Shown here: positions 1 through 7,890 of the stretch, in pieces
Layout: the number at the start of each line of letters is the position of its first letter
Position numbering within the stretch: position 1 is the first letter of the stretch
DNA from: Proteobacteria bacterium UBA1847
Lineage (GTDB): Bacteria; Pseudomonadota; Gammaproteobacteria; Steroidobacterales; Woeseiaceae
Reading direction: 5' to 3'
Assembly (NCBI GenBank): GCA_002338605.1
Contig: DDIP01000014.1
Location: 1-15,426 of the forward strand
DNA length: 15,426 bases
Translations under genes and position numbers: made by a program
Notes under the pieces: model-generated
Database searches by the model: none
Told to the model about the DNA's origin: nothing
The model's input: only the letters and a program-made list of their open reading frames with translations

Positions 1-1107
1 GAGAGCACTTTCCCTGAGGCTTGCCAGAACGACAAGGTGCCGGCGGCGCAGCAGGTTGGTGGCGATACGGAGTTCCTCCGAATCTTCCTCGCGCGCGTTG
101 CTCAGAATGATGATCAGGGATCGGCGGCGCTGTTTCAACGTGAGTTCCGTTGCGGCCGCAATGTAGTCGATTTCAATGGGCTTGGGCTGGATGTCATAGA
201 CGTGGTTCAGGAGTCCGTTGATGGCATCGGCACCCTTCCGCGGCGGCAACCACGTGCGCTCGCTGCCAGCGGTCATAACGCCCGCTGAGTCGCCCTGCCG
301 AATCGCGACGTAGCTGAGCAAAAGCATGGCATTCAGTGCGTGGTCGAAGTGCGCGAGCTCATCGTCCTTGGCGAGCATGCGACGCCCTGCGTCGAGCAGA
401 AATACGACTTGCTGATCGCGTTCATCCTGATATTCGCGTGCGATCAGTCGCCCCATTCGGGCCGTCGCTTTCCAGTCGACCGAGCGCAGGCTGTCGCCTT
501 CCCGATAGTCACGAAGCTGGTGAAATTCGATGCCTTCACCGCGTCGGCGACTCAGCCGGACACCGGTAATCTGGGACTGCGGATCGACCGCATAGGCGAG
601 CAGGTTTGAAATGGTCGAATAGTTCGGATACACATGTGCGGTTGACTGAATATCGATGAACCGCTGGCGCCACCAGAGCCCAAAAGGCGACGCGATTCGA
701 ATTTCGCAGCCTGCGAATTGCTGTGGCCCCCGTTCTGTCGCCCGACCCTGATACTCAAGGTCGGCAACCTCACCGGGTTCGATGATGCAGTCGAGCGGCA
801 GATCCGGTGCCAGAAAAGACTGCGGATGATGGTCAAACACACGAACCCTCATGCGTCTTGATTGGGGATTGCCTTGAAGCTCAAGCCCGATGTCAGTCCA
901 GGTTGCGAGCGCCATCGAAGCGGGCGCCCGGCGCTGCAGTCTTGGAGCTTTTGTCCCAAGCAAAAATACAATGTCAAAGCACGCGATGAGGACCACCAGC
1001 CCGGCGGCGATTTTCCACGCCAATGCAGATGCAGGAAAAAACGCAACACCGATGCCCGCCAGCGCGAGCAGGCCGACAAGGGAAATCAGTCGAATACCCG
1101 GCGTCAC
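1..1107 (-). CDS. DUF58 domain protein, 3' end beyond the window
   Basis: This is the partner protein of the adjacent MoxR ATPase; 369 codons are visible and the C-terminus lies beyond base 1. The start is GTG at 1107, inside a GTGA overlap with the moxR stop. Translation begins MTPGIRLISLVGLLALAGIG, and residues about 5-50 form two membrane segments. A beta-rich stretch follows. The DUF58 signature is then clear: EFHQLRDYREGDSLRSVDWK at roughly residues 200-219, followed by MGRLIAREYQDERDQQVVFLLD, where the VFLLDAG strand resembles the start of a von Willebrand A-like fold. A later strand reads SLIIILSNAREED. DUF58 proteins are nearly always encoded next to MoxR ATPases and are thought to be membrane-anchored, but their biochemical role is not established. 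The family call is firm and the function is unknown. It is the last gene of the operon visible here; more genes may follow on the left. Confidence 0.93.
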   Translation of the reverse strand, partial: MTPGIRLISLVGLLALAGIGVAFFPASALAWKIAAGLVVLIACFDIVFLLGTKAPRLQRRAPASMALATWTDIGLELQGNPQSRRMRVRVFDHHPQSFLAPDLPLDCIIEPGEVADLEYQGRATERGPQQFAGCEIRIASPFGLWWRQRFIDIQSTAHVYPNYSTISNLLAYAVDPQSQITGVRLSRRRGEGIEFHQLRDYREGDSLRSVDWKATARMGRLIAREYQDERDQQVVFLLDAGRRMLAKDDELAHFDHALNAMLLLSYVAIRQGDSAGVMTAGSERTWLPPRKGADAINGLLNHVYDIQPKPIEIDYIAAATELTLKQRRRSLIIILSNAREEDSEELRIATNLLRRRHLVVLASLRESAL

Positions 1108-2084
1108 TGTCGCGGCGCACTCACTTTCTGCAGGATGTCGTTGAGAATGTCGTCCGGCTTGTAGGATTCAATCTCAAGCTCCGGCGACAGGGAAATCCTG
1201 TGGCGAAGCGCCGGCAGCGCGACCTCCCGAACGTCATCCGGCGTAACGAAGTCCCGACCCTGCAACACCGCCGCGGCACGTGCCGCGCGTACGATTGAAA
1301 TAGAGCCTCGCGGCCCGGCCCCCATTCTCAGACCGGATGACTGGCGAGTCTCACGGACTATGCGAACGGCATAGTCCAGGACGGCCGCATCGATACGCGT
1401 GGTCGCCACAAGCTCTTGTGCGGTGACGACGTCGTCGCTGCTCATCACGGTCTCAACCGCATCCGTATAGAGTCCTCCGCCGACCCGGTTTCCGGTGGCA
1501 ACAGCAACGATCTGGTTTTCCGATTCGTGGTCGGGATAATCGATCAGTACGTTGAAAAGAAATCGATCGAGTTGCGCCTCCGGCAGCGGGTAGGTCCCTT
1601 CGTGCTCAACCGGATTCTGTGTTGCGACAGTCATGAACGGTGGCGGCAGCGGCGATGACTTGCCTTCGATGGTTACCTGGTTTTCCTGCATCACTTCGAG
1701 CAAGGCGGCCTGCGTCTTGGCCGGGGCACGATTGATTTCGTCCGCCAGCAGGAGATTCGCGAACACCGGTCCTCGACGAACACGAAACGTCTCGGTCTTC
1801 GGGTCATAGACGGCGTGGCCGCTCACGTCGCTCGGCATGAGATCGGGCGTGAACTGGATGCGTGAGAACCGGCCACCGACTGCCTTGGAGATCGCTTTCA
1901 CGAGTAATGTCTTGCCGAGGCCGGGGACACCTTCAAGCAACACGTGCCCGCCTGACAACAACGCCGTGAGCACGCTGTCGATCACGGCGTTCTGGCCAAC
2001 GAAAGCCTTGCCGATTTGTTCTCGCAACAGAGCCAGTTTTTGTTGCAGTTGCGGATTGCTGTTGGGCGGCTGCGCGTCGGTCAT
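1104..2084 (-). CDS. MoxR-family AAA+ ATPase
   Basis: This is a 326-residue cytoplasmic AAA+ ATPase of the MoxR family. Such proteins are thought to act as chaperones that activate or assemble partner complexes, usually together with VWA/DUF58 proteins. Visible motifs are Walker A GVPGLGKT at residues 52-59, the DLMPSDVSG segment at 81-89, Walker B LLLADEINRAP at 111-121, sensor-1 region ATQNP at 154-158, and the family-typical EGTYPLPEAQLDRF at 162-175. The chosen start is the ATG at 2084. It lies within an ATGA overlap with the stop of the upstream DUF4350 gene and has an AAGGAAAAG ribosome site just before it. The reading frame stays open to 2324, but that extension overlaps the upstream gene and has no MoxR similarity. 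The downstream DUF58 gene starts in a GTGA overlap, so the two are translationally coupled. The family assignment is very secure; the client protein is unknown. Confidence 0.96.
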   Translation of the reverse strand: MTDAQPPNSNPQLQQKLALLREQIGKAFVGQNAVIDSVLTALLSGGHVLLEGVPGLGKTLLVKAISKAVGGRFSRIQFTPDLMPSDVSGHAVYDPKTETFRVRRGPVFANLLLADEINRAPAKTQAALLEVMQENQVTIEGKSSPLPPPFMTVATQNPVEHEGTYPLPEAQLDRFLFNVLIDYPDHESENQIVAVATGNRVGGGLYTDAVETVMSSDDVVTAQELVATTRIDAAVLDYAVRIVRETRQSSGLRMGAGPRGSISIVRAARAAAVLQGRDFVTPDDVREVALPALRHRISLSPELEIESYKPDDILNDILQKVSAPRQ

Positions 2085-3211
2085 AGTCTTTTCCTTACTT
2101 TTTGCAGGGCTTGGATGTTGTTGGCGAATTCGCGGTGTCGCGACTCGTTGTGATGCAGGAGAACGGCAAGAATGGTTTGTGCGTCGATATCGCTCAGACG
2201 GGCGAGGGCCCGCGCCTGGTTGTCCGGCGACATTCGGCTGATGTCCGGATGCCGGATTTCGGCATCGTGAAGCAGTGCGTCTATTGAACTCCTGGCCAGG
2301 CTGGCAGTACCGTGGTGCCGCCATGCGAAATGTCCGGCGGCCGAAACATGCTCAAGTATGGATCGGCGTGCTGTGACAGCAGGCTCGATCGCCGGGCCGA
2401 ATTTCGGAATGACCGACCAGAGCCACAACATCAGCGCCGCCGCCGCAGCGACCACAGCGTAGGCGGCATTGTTCCATATCAGTTGCCAAAGCGCGGGAAA
2501 GGACGAGTCCAGCACAAACCAGACCTTGCCGGATGGAACATAACCGGCAACGACATCCAGCAGGAAGCGAGCGTGGTCTTCGTCGCCGAGCGAACGATTC
2601 AGGAAATACTCATCGTCGGCGATCAACGTTACGTAGCCGCTACCCCAACTGCGGCGGGCAGCGATATAGCCAAACTCGTCGTACAAGGTTGCCGAATAGT
2701 CGTTCGCGTCCGCGACCTCAACGCGAAGCGAACTGGTGCTGAGATTAAAGAAATAATCAAACTCTTCGTCCGATGTTGCATCGTTTTCGGCGTCCTCGTC
2801 TTCGTCCGGGATATGCTCGAGCTCGACAAACCTGGCGCCAAAACCCTGGATGAATTCGTCGGTGATGCGTGACGCCTGCCTCGGCGGCAGCAATACCAGG
2901 TGCCCGCCGTTGAGGATCCAGTCGAGTAGCAGAGATTGTTCGTCCATGATTGCGATGGATTCCGACGTTCGACTAACTATCGTGTCGTGGTAATAGGGCA
3001 ACCACTCTGACGGTGTCAGCGACGCTCGCGAGTCTGCCTCTATACCCATTTCCCTCAACAGCAACTCGGCTGCCAGGAAATCGTTGTAGCGTGCCTCTCC
3101 GCTGTAGCCAACGAACTGGCGGTCAACAACCTTGTGGTGGGTTTGTAAAAACCACGCCCCGAACAGCGTGAGTCCAAGCACAAGCAACAATGCCAGTGTG
3201 CTTTGCCTCAT
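2081..3211 (-). CDS. DUF4350-type membrane protein
   Basis: This is a 376-residue protein with an N-terminal membrane anchor (about residues 5-21), a large extracytoplasmic domain (about 25-245), a second membrane segment (about 246-268) and a cytoplasmic tail of about 105 residues. The extracytoplasmic part has the DUF4350 pattern: a region around YSGEARYNDFLAAELLLREMG, then LLLDWILNGGHLVLLPPRQ, which resembles a glutamine-amidotransferase-like fold without an evident catalytic residue. A strongly acidic stretch at 134-154 has 11 Asp/Glu in 21 residues. The start is ATG 3211, forming an ATGA overlap with the DUF4129 stop, with GGTGG shortly upstream; an open extension to 3247 lies inside the upstream gene. 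DUF4350 genes typically sit between DUF4129 and MoxR genes, as here. The molecular role is unknown. The family call rests on architecture and context more than on a strict signature. Confidence 0.85.
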   Translation of the reverse strand: MRQSTLALLLVLGLTLFGAWFLQTHHKVVDRQFVGYSGEARYNDFLAAELLLREMGIEADSRASLTPSEWLPYYHDTIVSRTSESIAIMDEQSLLLDWILNGGHLVLLPPRQASRITDEFIQGFGARFVELEHIPDEDEDAENDATSDEEFDYFFNLSTSSLRVEVADANDYSATLYDEFGYIAARRSWGSGYVTLIADDEYFLNRSLGDEDHARFLLDVVAGYVPSGKVWFVLDSSFPALWQLIWNNAAYAVVAAAAALMLWLWSVIPKFGPAIEPAVTARRSILEHVSAAGHFAWRHHGTASLARSSIDALLHDAEIRHPDISRMSPDNQARALARLSDIDAQTILAVLLHHNESRHREFANNIQALQKVRKRL

Positions 3212-4743
3212 TGCGGACCACCAAAATGCTTCGGCCATTCGGTACACATCGACAACACAGTGGACTCGTCCGGATTTCTAAATCCATAGGCGCACAGGAT
3301 CCAGGCTTTGACAACTCGCGCGAAATAATCGGACTGCTCGGAGTCTGCCTGATCGGTAACGGCCGCAAGGCACAGGCCTTCGGTGGCACTTTCCGGCAGG
3401 CGAACGCCGTATTTTGCAACGGCTCTGAATACACTGCCGCGATAGAGCAGGCTCAGCGCGTCACGGGTTTGGTTTGCACGCCATAGCCGGGCAACCTCCC
3501 CCGGAATATCGGCCGGAAGTGACTCGGCAGTAACTTCGCCTCCCGACAGCACGATTCGCCGGGTTTTCTGCGGCTTTGGCAAGCCGAATCCAATGTACGG
3601 CAACCAGCGACCCCTGGTGACGAAAATCAAGCACAACAGCGCTGCAAGCAGGATCCACAAACCGAACTCGATGAGGTAGGAAAAGAACTTGCCGATTCCG
3701 ATGAGGGCATTCTGGAAAGCGTTTGATGAAGATCGGCTTGCGTTGACTTCGTCGTCTTTGGCATTGATTGGCTTCCAGACTTCGGTTTCCTGATACTGCC
3801 GCAGCGCGTCATTCGCGAGAGCGGCATTCACGGCCGACCGGGCGTCATCGTCGTTCCAGTAGCCGACGAACCCCGAATCCTCCCTGGCTGGCATGGGTGT
3901 TTCGACGTCACCCTGTGCAACGGCGTTGTCCGGCAGCATCGCCAGCGGTAGCAAGCAGGCAATCGCGAGGCCCGCCACAACGCCTGCTGCCCGGCGTTGT
4001 ACCAGGCGTCGGAACGCAACTTCTATGTCCCACGCTTCGAGCTGGGTTCGACAATTGATATACAAACCAAAACCGGCACCGACGAACCACGGCTGCAGTG
4101 CCGATTGTGCGACATAGAAAATACACAGGCTCATAAGCACCGCCCAGCGATCGCTGCTCTGGAGCGGGATATTCAGCCAGTCCATGCCCAGTGAATCCTG
4201 GTACGCGGTTGGAATGAGGGCGAAGATGATCAGGAAGACGCCAAGATAGAGCGCGAGGACCAGGTGATGATAGGCGAGCGTGACGCCCATTCCGTAGTTG
4301 GAGATCCTGATATTGAGCACCTTGGCCCGGGCCCGCCGGGCATCGCCGCGCAGGCCCTCAAGCTGAGTCACGGGCATCGCCGTCGAACGTGCCATGTGAA
4401 ATCGGTAGGGGGGCAGCAGAAAAATGAGGTTTCTCAACAGCAATCGCGGTGTCGCTCGCAAGGCAGATCGGACGTCCGCATCCTCGCCGAACAGGCGGCG
4501 TGAAATGATGCGAAGTATCGGGCCGTCAGCAAGCGGTTCAAACCACCAGTATAGGAACAGTGCCAGCGTGCCATAAGGCGTAAAGATCACGACAGCGACG
4601 GACAGAAGCAGCAGAGGTAACGTGATTGCGAACCAGATCCGATAGATGGCAGCCGCGTCACGACGAACCATTCGAGCGCCGAAGTCGACAGCCTCCCATT
4701 CGCTGCGTGGCCGCATTTCAACCGTGACGTTATTCAGGTCCAT
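3208..4743 (-). CDS. DUF4129 domain membrane protein
   Basis: This is a 511-residue integral membrane protein. Hydrophobic segments appear at about residues 36-70 (probably two), 153-178, 200-227, 253-271 and 352-375. A soluble region at about 275-350, including DSGFVGYWNDDDARSAVNAA, probably faces the periplasm. The C-terminal cytoplasmic part at about 412-492 matches the DUF4129 pattern, with LWRANQTRDALSLLYRGSVF and a following RLPESATEGLCL. DUF4129 is widespread beside transglutaminase or MoxR/DUF58 genes, and its function is undefined. The start is ATG 4743 (MDLNNVTVEM), preceded by a CTGGG ribosome-site-like run. This gives a 14-base overlap with the upstream SpoIIM-like gene. A longer reading with a Cys-rich leader from 4797 is unlikely because it is out-of-frame coding of that gene. 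The downstream DUF4350 gene overlaps by 4 bases. Confidence 0.88.
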   Translation of the reverse strand: MDLNNVTVEMRPRSEWEAVDFGARMVRRDAAAIYRIWFAITLPLLLLSVAVVIFTPYGTLALFLYWWFEPLADGPILRIISRRLFGEDADVRSALRATPRLLLRNLIFLLPPYRFHMARSTAMPVTQLEGLRGDARRARAKVLNIRISNYGMGVTLAYHHLVLALYLGVFLIIFALIPTAYQDSLGMDWLNIPLQSSDRWAVLMSLCIFYVAQSALQPWFVGAGFGLYINCRTQLEAWDIEVAFRRLVQRRAAGVVAGLAIACLLPLAMLPDNAVAQGDVETPMPAREDSGFVGYWNDDDARSAVNAALANDALRQYQETEVWKPINAKDDEVNASRSSSNAFQNALIGIGKFFSYLIEFGLWILLAALLCLIFVTRGRWLPYIGFGLPKPQKTRRIVLSGGEVTAESLPADIPGEVARLWRANQTRDALSLLYRGSVFRAVAKYGVRLPESATEGLCLAAVTDQADSEQSDYFARVVKAWILCAYGFRNPDESTVLSMCTEWPKHFGGPQ

Positions 4744-5722
4744 TGCGACCCAGCAGCATGAAATACAGGGCGAGCGCGACCCAGAGTGACAGCCCAACGC
4801 CGTATTTTACGGTCAACGGCGGCCAGGTGGATGACGACCAGAAGGCTTCGATAAATGCGGCAACAACCAGCATCAACGCGCCACCGTAAACCAGCGGCAT
4901 TCCCGCCGTCGCCTGATCCCGAATGGCGTGCCAGCGCTTTTTTCGGCCGGGCGCGATACCGCCGTAGCCAATCATCAGTCCGACACCGCCAAAAATCATG
5001 ATGGCGGTCAACTCGAAGGCGCTGTGGCCTGCGACAAATGGCCAGAAGGTTTCGCTGAACCCGATTAGGGTCAGGTGCATCGCAACCGCGCCGAGAACAA
5101 GACCATTGAAAATCAGGTAAAACAGGCTGCCAAGGCCGAAGACCAGCCCGCCGGCATAGGTCTGAAATCCGATGCTGACATTGTTGTAAATATAGAAACC
5201 GAACATGTAGACGTCAGTATCTGATTCCCGCTCGCGGCCAAGGACAGAATTTGCCGGGTCGTACATCGATTCCATTTGCGCCACCTCGGCCGGTTCTAGC
5301 AGTGAAAAGACCAGCTCAGGTTTGAATGCGATCGCGATCGCAATCGCGATCGCCGGCAAATAGAACACTGCCGCCGAAACCAGCATGAAGCGCCACTGTT
5401 TGCGAAATGTTGACGGCAGGCTTGAGGTCAGAAATTGCCCGAATGCGCCAACCAATGAGGCCCGGCTCTGGTAAAGGTGTCGATGACCGTCCAGCGCCAG
5501 CGCATTGAGGCGCTGTTGCAAAGCAACACTGTATTGCCGTGTACGGGCGAGCGCCAGGTGATGACAGACTTGTCGATACAAGGCAGGAAACTGCGGGGCA
5601 ATGGCCAGGCGCAGGTCGCGATCGACCCGGAGTCGCCGGTGATCGTGAGACAGGATCGATACCCAGTGTTCAAACTTCTCCCAAACCGGCCGGTACTTCC
5701 TTTCGAATGCGTCCTGCTTCAC
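4730..5722 (-). CDS. SpoIIM/DUF95 family membrane protein
   Basis: This is a 330-residue inner-membrane protein of the stage II sporulation protein M-like (DUF95) family. The name comes from Bacillus; this organism shows no sign of sporulation. An N-terminal helical cytoplasmic part (1-105) is basic and includes HDHRRLRVDRDLR. Membrane segments lie at about 112-132, 185-226, 240-257, 275-293 and 305-324. The diagnostic motif is GHSAFEL at 232-238, after a stretch reading FNGLVLGAVAMHL. The first membrane helix holds an alternating Ala-Ile run at 124-132 encoded by repeated GCGATC. The start is GTG at 5722, in a GTGA overlap with the RDD gene stop. The protein is probably a core membrane subunit of a complex with the RDD, DUF4129 and DUF4350 proteins. 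That role is inferred from operon structure only. Confidence 0.9.
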   Translation of the reverse strand: MKQDAFERKYRPVWEKFEHWVSILSHDHRRLRVDRDLRLAIAPQFPALYRQVCHHLALARTRQYSVALQQRLNALALDGHRHLYQSRASLVGAFGQFLTSSLPSTFRKQWRFMLVSAAVFYLPAIAIAIAIAFKPELVFSLLEPAEVAQMESMYDPANSVLGRERESDTDVYMFGFYIYNNVSIGFQTYAGGLVFGLGSLFYLIFNGLVLGAVAMHLTLIGFSETFWPFVAGHSAFELTAIMIFGGVGLMIGYGGIAPGRKKRWHAIRDQATAGMPLVYGGALMLVVAAFIEAFWSSSTWPPLTVKYGVGLSLWVALALYFMLLGRNGPE

Positions 5723-6402
5723 GCGCTTCTACCGCTGCCGGCAAGCCAGCTCGCGTGTCCGCGCAACCGCTCGGCGTCCAGGTCAGCAAAAACCGGGCTG
5801 AGGATTGCAGCGAGTTCCTCGCTGCGCTCTCTATTCAACATCGAGGCGCGCTCGCCAAAGCTGACGATCGCATGCTGTTCCGCAAGGGTTAGCGGCAGCA
5901 GCAATGGGACAGGTTGTGCGTCATTCGGTTTTGGCAGGGGCCGCTTTCCGGGATCATGAACAACGAAAGTTCCCGCCGCCAGGTCACCGAGCCGCTGGAA
6001 ATTCTTGCTGAGCAGGACACTCATGCAACCAAACGCATAACAGCCTGGCAGGACATCGACAAAGCGAATCAAGTTACGGATCAGCGAACCTGACCAGTCG
6101 ACCGGCGTGCCATTGGTGTTCATCACGCGCAAGCCCAGCGCGCGCTTGCCAGGTGTCGCGCCATTGTTGAAGACCTCGAATAGCACGTTGTAGAACCAGA
6201 GCGCGATAAACAGGATGACCATCGTGAGGCCGCCGCCGACCTTTCCGAAGAGACTGAGTACGATCATCACAACGAAGATTGTGACGTACTTGATTAACGC
6301 ATCGATCAACCATGCGAGGGAGCGTGGTGCCAGGCCGGCAGCCGGGAGCTTGAGCTCCACCCCTTCGGGCGTGCCAATATTGAGAGTCGTATCAAGCAGC
6401 AA
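5719..6402 (-). CDS. RDD family membrane protein
   Basis: This is a 227-residue protein and the first gene of the MoxR operon. RDD-family features are visible in order: APRSLAWLIDALIK at 25-38, carrying the Arg and Asp that help name the family; a hydrophobic segment at 38-75; NGATPGKRALGLRVMNTNGT at 80-99; SLIRNLIRFVD at 106-116; and QRLGDLAAGTFVV at 136-148. The C-terminal 80 residues are soluble and charged. Some RDD proteins act in transport, but those next to SpoIIM/MoxR genes have no known activity. The start chosen is TTG at 6402, giving MLLDTTLNIGTPEG, which fits the usual N-terminus of this subgroup. No ATG is available in frame nearby and the ribosome site is weak. Initiation at this first gene may therefore limit expression of the whole operon. 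Confidence 0.88.
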   Translation of the reverse strand: MLLDTTLNIGTPEGVELKLPAAGLAPRSLAWLIDALIKYVTIFVVMIVLSLFGKVGGGLTMVILFIALWFYNVLFEVFNNGATPGKRALGLRVMNTNGTPVDWSGSLIRNLIRFVDVLPGCYAFGCMSVLLSKNFQRLGDLAAGTFVVHDPGKRPLPKPNDAQPVPLLLPLTLAEQHAIVSFGERASMLNRERSEELAAILSPVFADLDAERLRGHASWLAGSGRSA

Positions 6403-6552
6403 GTATTTTCGCTTGTTGTGTCATCGGAATTCGCAAGCAGTAATACTAAGGCCAATTGGGTGCTGGCAAAAGGAAAGAAGTGAATATTATTCCAGGCGAC
6501 GGTGTGCAACACTTGCAAAAGTTCGCTGAAATCGTCACACGCCAGGTACCTC
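6403..6552. promoter_or_regulatory. divergent promoter region, MoxR operon / dipeptidase
   Basis: This 150-base gap separates two divergent genes and must hold their promoters. On the plus strand TATTAT at 6485-6490 matches the -10 consensus at five of six positions. It lies in a perfect 5-1-5 palindrome, GAATA-T-TATTC, at 6482-6492. No convincing -35 box is seen at the right distance. A candidate -10 for the minus-strand operon, around 6441-6446, is weaker. No known operator was recognised. Confidence 0.4.
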
Positions 6553-7794
6553 ATGGACTCGAGAAAAAATAGCAATCTCGCACGCATTGTATTCTGCGTT
6601 GCATACCTGTTGCCCGCGACCGCCTATAGCCAACTTCAGGTTTCCGACGAGGCGCTCGCGCATGCAAGAGAAATCCTTGGGTCAACACCGCTGATCGATG
6701 GGCACAACGACTTGCCGTGGGTAATCCGTGAGGAAAACGGTGGCGATGTCGCGGCATTTCGGCTGGCGCAACGGAATGATTTCGATACCGACATACCACG
6801 CTTGCGTGAGGGAATGGTGGGTGCCCAGTTCTGGTCCGTCTGGATACCTGGCGAAACACCGGCGGCGGAAACAGAACGAGTTCAACTGGAACAAATCGGG
6901 ATTGCGCTGGAGATCATCGACCGGCATCCGGATACCTTCGCGCTGGCATCGACAGCAAATGATATTGAGAGCATTTTTTCCAGCGGTAAGATCGCATCGT
7001 TGCTGGGCATGGAAGGCGGCTACGCAATAAACAATTCGCTGGCGGCCTTGCAGGTGTACTACAACCTCGGTGTCCGTTACATGACGTTGACACACAACGT
7101 CACTTTGGACTGGGCAGATGCCGCATTGGGTGAGCAAAGGCACGGGGGGCTGACAGCATTCGGCTTTGCAGTGATTCGTGAAATGAATCGAATCGGCATG
7201 ATGATCGATGTTGCGCACACTTCACCTGCGACCATGCACCAGGTGCTGGATGAAACACTGGCACCGGTTATCTGGTCACATGCTGCTGCCCGGACACTGG
7301 TCGACCATCCACGAAACGTTCCTGATGATGTCCTCGAACGCCTCGCCGAAAACGGGGGCATTGTCATGGTGACGTTCATTCCGTCGTTCCTGTCGAAGAA
7401 CGTCTGGGACATGGAAGAGAAGTTGTGGGCGACTGATGCATCACTGGAGACGGTGCGCGACTTCCGGGATCTCTGGCTTGCCTACGACGCCGAATTTGGT
7501 GCGGTGCGGGCAAGGATCGGTGACGTCGTGCGGCATATCGAACACATTCGTGATACCGCCGGTATCGACCACGTCGGTATTGGCAGTGACTATTGGGGAA
7601 TGCCCGATATGCCGCCTGGCCTTGAGGATGTGTCCGGGTTCCCGAACCTGTTCGCTGTGCTAATCGAGCGAGGCTGGTCTGATAAGGATTTGAAAAAACT
7701 CGCCGGCGAAAACCTGCTGCGCGTAATGCGCTCGGTCGAAAAAATCTCGGCTGAGCTGCAAGCGACAAAAGCAGCAAGCGGCATGCCAGACTAG
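6553..7794 (+). CDS. secreted membrane dipeptidase (peptidase family M19)
   Basis: This is a 413-residue zinc dipeptidase of the renal dipeptidase family, which hydrolyses dipeptides including some with a D-residue at the C-terminal position. An N-terminal signal peptide (about 1-26, ending PATAYSQ) points to export. The binuclear zinc site is complete by comparison with human DPEP1: H51 and D53 in DGHND, bridging E154 in MEGGY, H222 in DVAHTS and H243 in WSHAAAR. The acidic residue D346 in GIGSDYWG is also present, as are substrate-side H181 (TLTHN) and R254 (HPRN). The C-terminal stretch GLEDVSGFPNLFAVLIERGW aligns well with the family. The motif usually written GSDFDG is GSDYWG here. The start is ATG 6553, with CCAGG upstream at a suitable distance; the frame is open from 6502 but those extra 17 residues would precede the signal peptide. 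It is a single gene, divergent from the MoxR operon. Confidence 0.93.
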   Translation: MDSRKNSNLARIVFCVAYLLPATAYSQLQVSDEALAHAREILGSTPLIDGHNDLPWVIREENGGDVAAFRLAQRNDFDTDIPRLREGMVGAQFWSVWIPGETPAAETERVQLEQIGIALEIIDRHPDTFALASTANDIESIFSSGKIASLLGMEGGYAINNSLAALQVYYNLGVRYMTLTHNVTLDWADAALGEQRHGGLTAFGFAVIREMNRIGMMIDVAHTSPATMHQVLDETLAPVIWSHAAARTLVDHPRNVPDDVLERLAENGGIVMVTFIPSFLSKNVWDMEEKLWATDASLETVRDFRDLWLAYDAEFGAVRARIGDVVRHIEHIRDTAGIDHVGIGSDYWGMPDMPPGLEDVSGFPNLFAVLIERGWSDKDLKKLAGENLLRVMRSVEKISAELQATKAASGMPD

Positions 7795-7890
7795 CGTAAG
7801 TGGTGCGTCAAAGCGGCAAGCTTTTCGGAAGAATCAGATCAAACGGGCTGCCGAGGCTTTCGAGACGATGGCAGGTGATGATATCGAATG
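7795..7890. terminator. convergent gap with a weak hairpin
   Basis: Two genes end facing each other across 96 bases. A small hairpin, AAAGC-GGCAA-GCTTT at 7810-7824, ends in four T residues on the plus strand and lies 15 bases after the dipeptidase stop. With only a 5-bp stem it is a poor intrinsic terminator. Because the stem is symmetrical it could serve both genes weakly. Nothing else was recognised in the gap. Confidence 0.25.

Noticed and set aside
2085..2324. N-terminal extension of the MoxR frame to a 406-residue protein
   Set aside because: The added 80 residues lie in another frame of the DUF4350 gene, show no MoxR similarity, and the ATG at 2084 has a ribosome site and an ATGA overlap.
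2312..2872. 186-residue open frame on the plus strand
   Set aside because: It is antisense to the DUF4350 gene, with Arg-rich sequence typical of a shadow frame.
5328..5353. GCGATCGC run as a mobile-element or HIP1-type marker
   Set aside because: It lies inside a conserved membrane gene, keeps the frame, and no other cluster of the octamer was noticed in the window.
5477..5959. 160-residue open frame on the plus strand
   Set aside because: It crosses the junction of two coupled minus-strand genes and has no domain or ribosome site.
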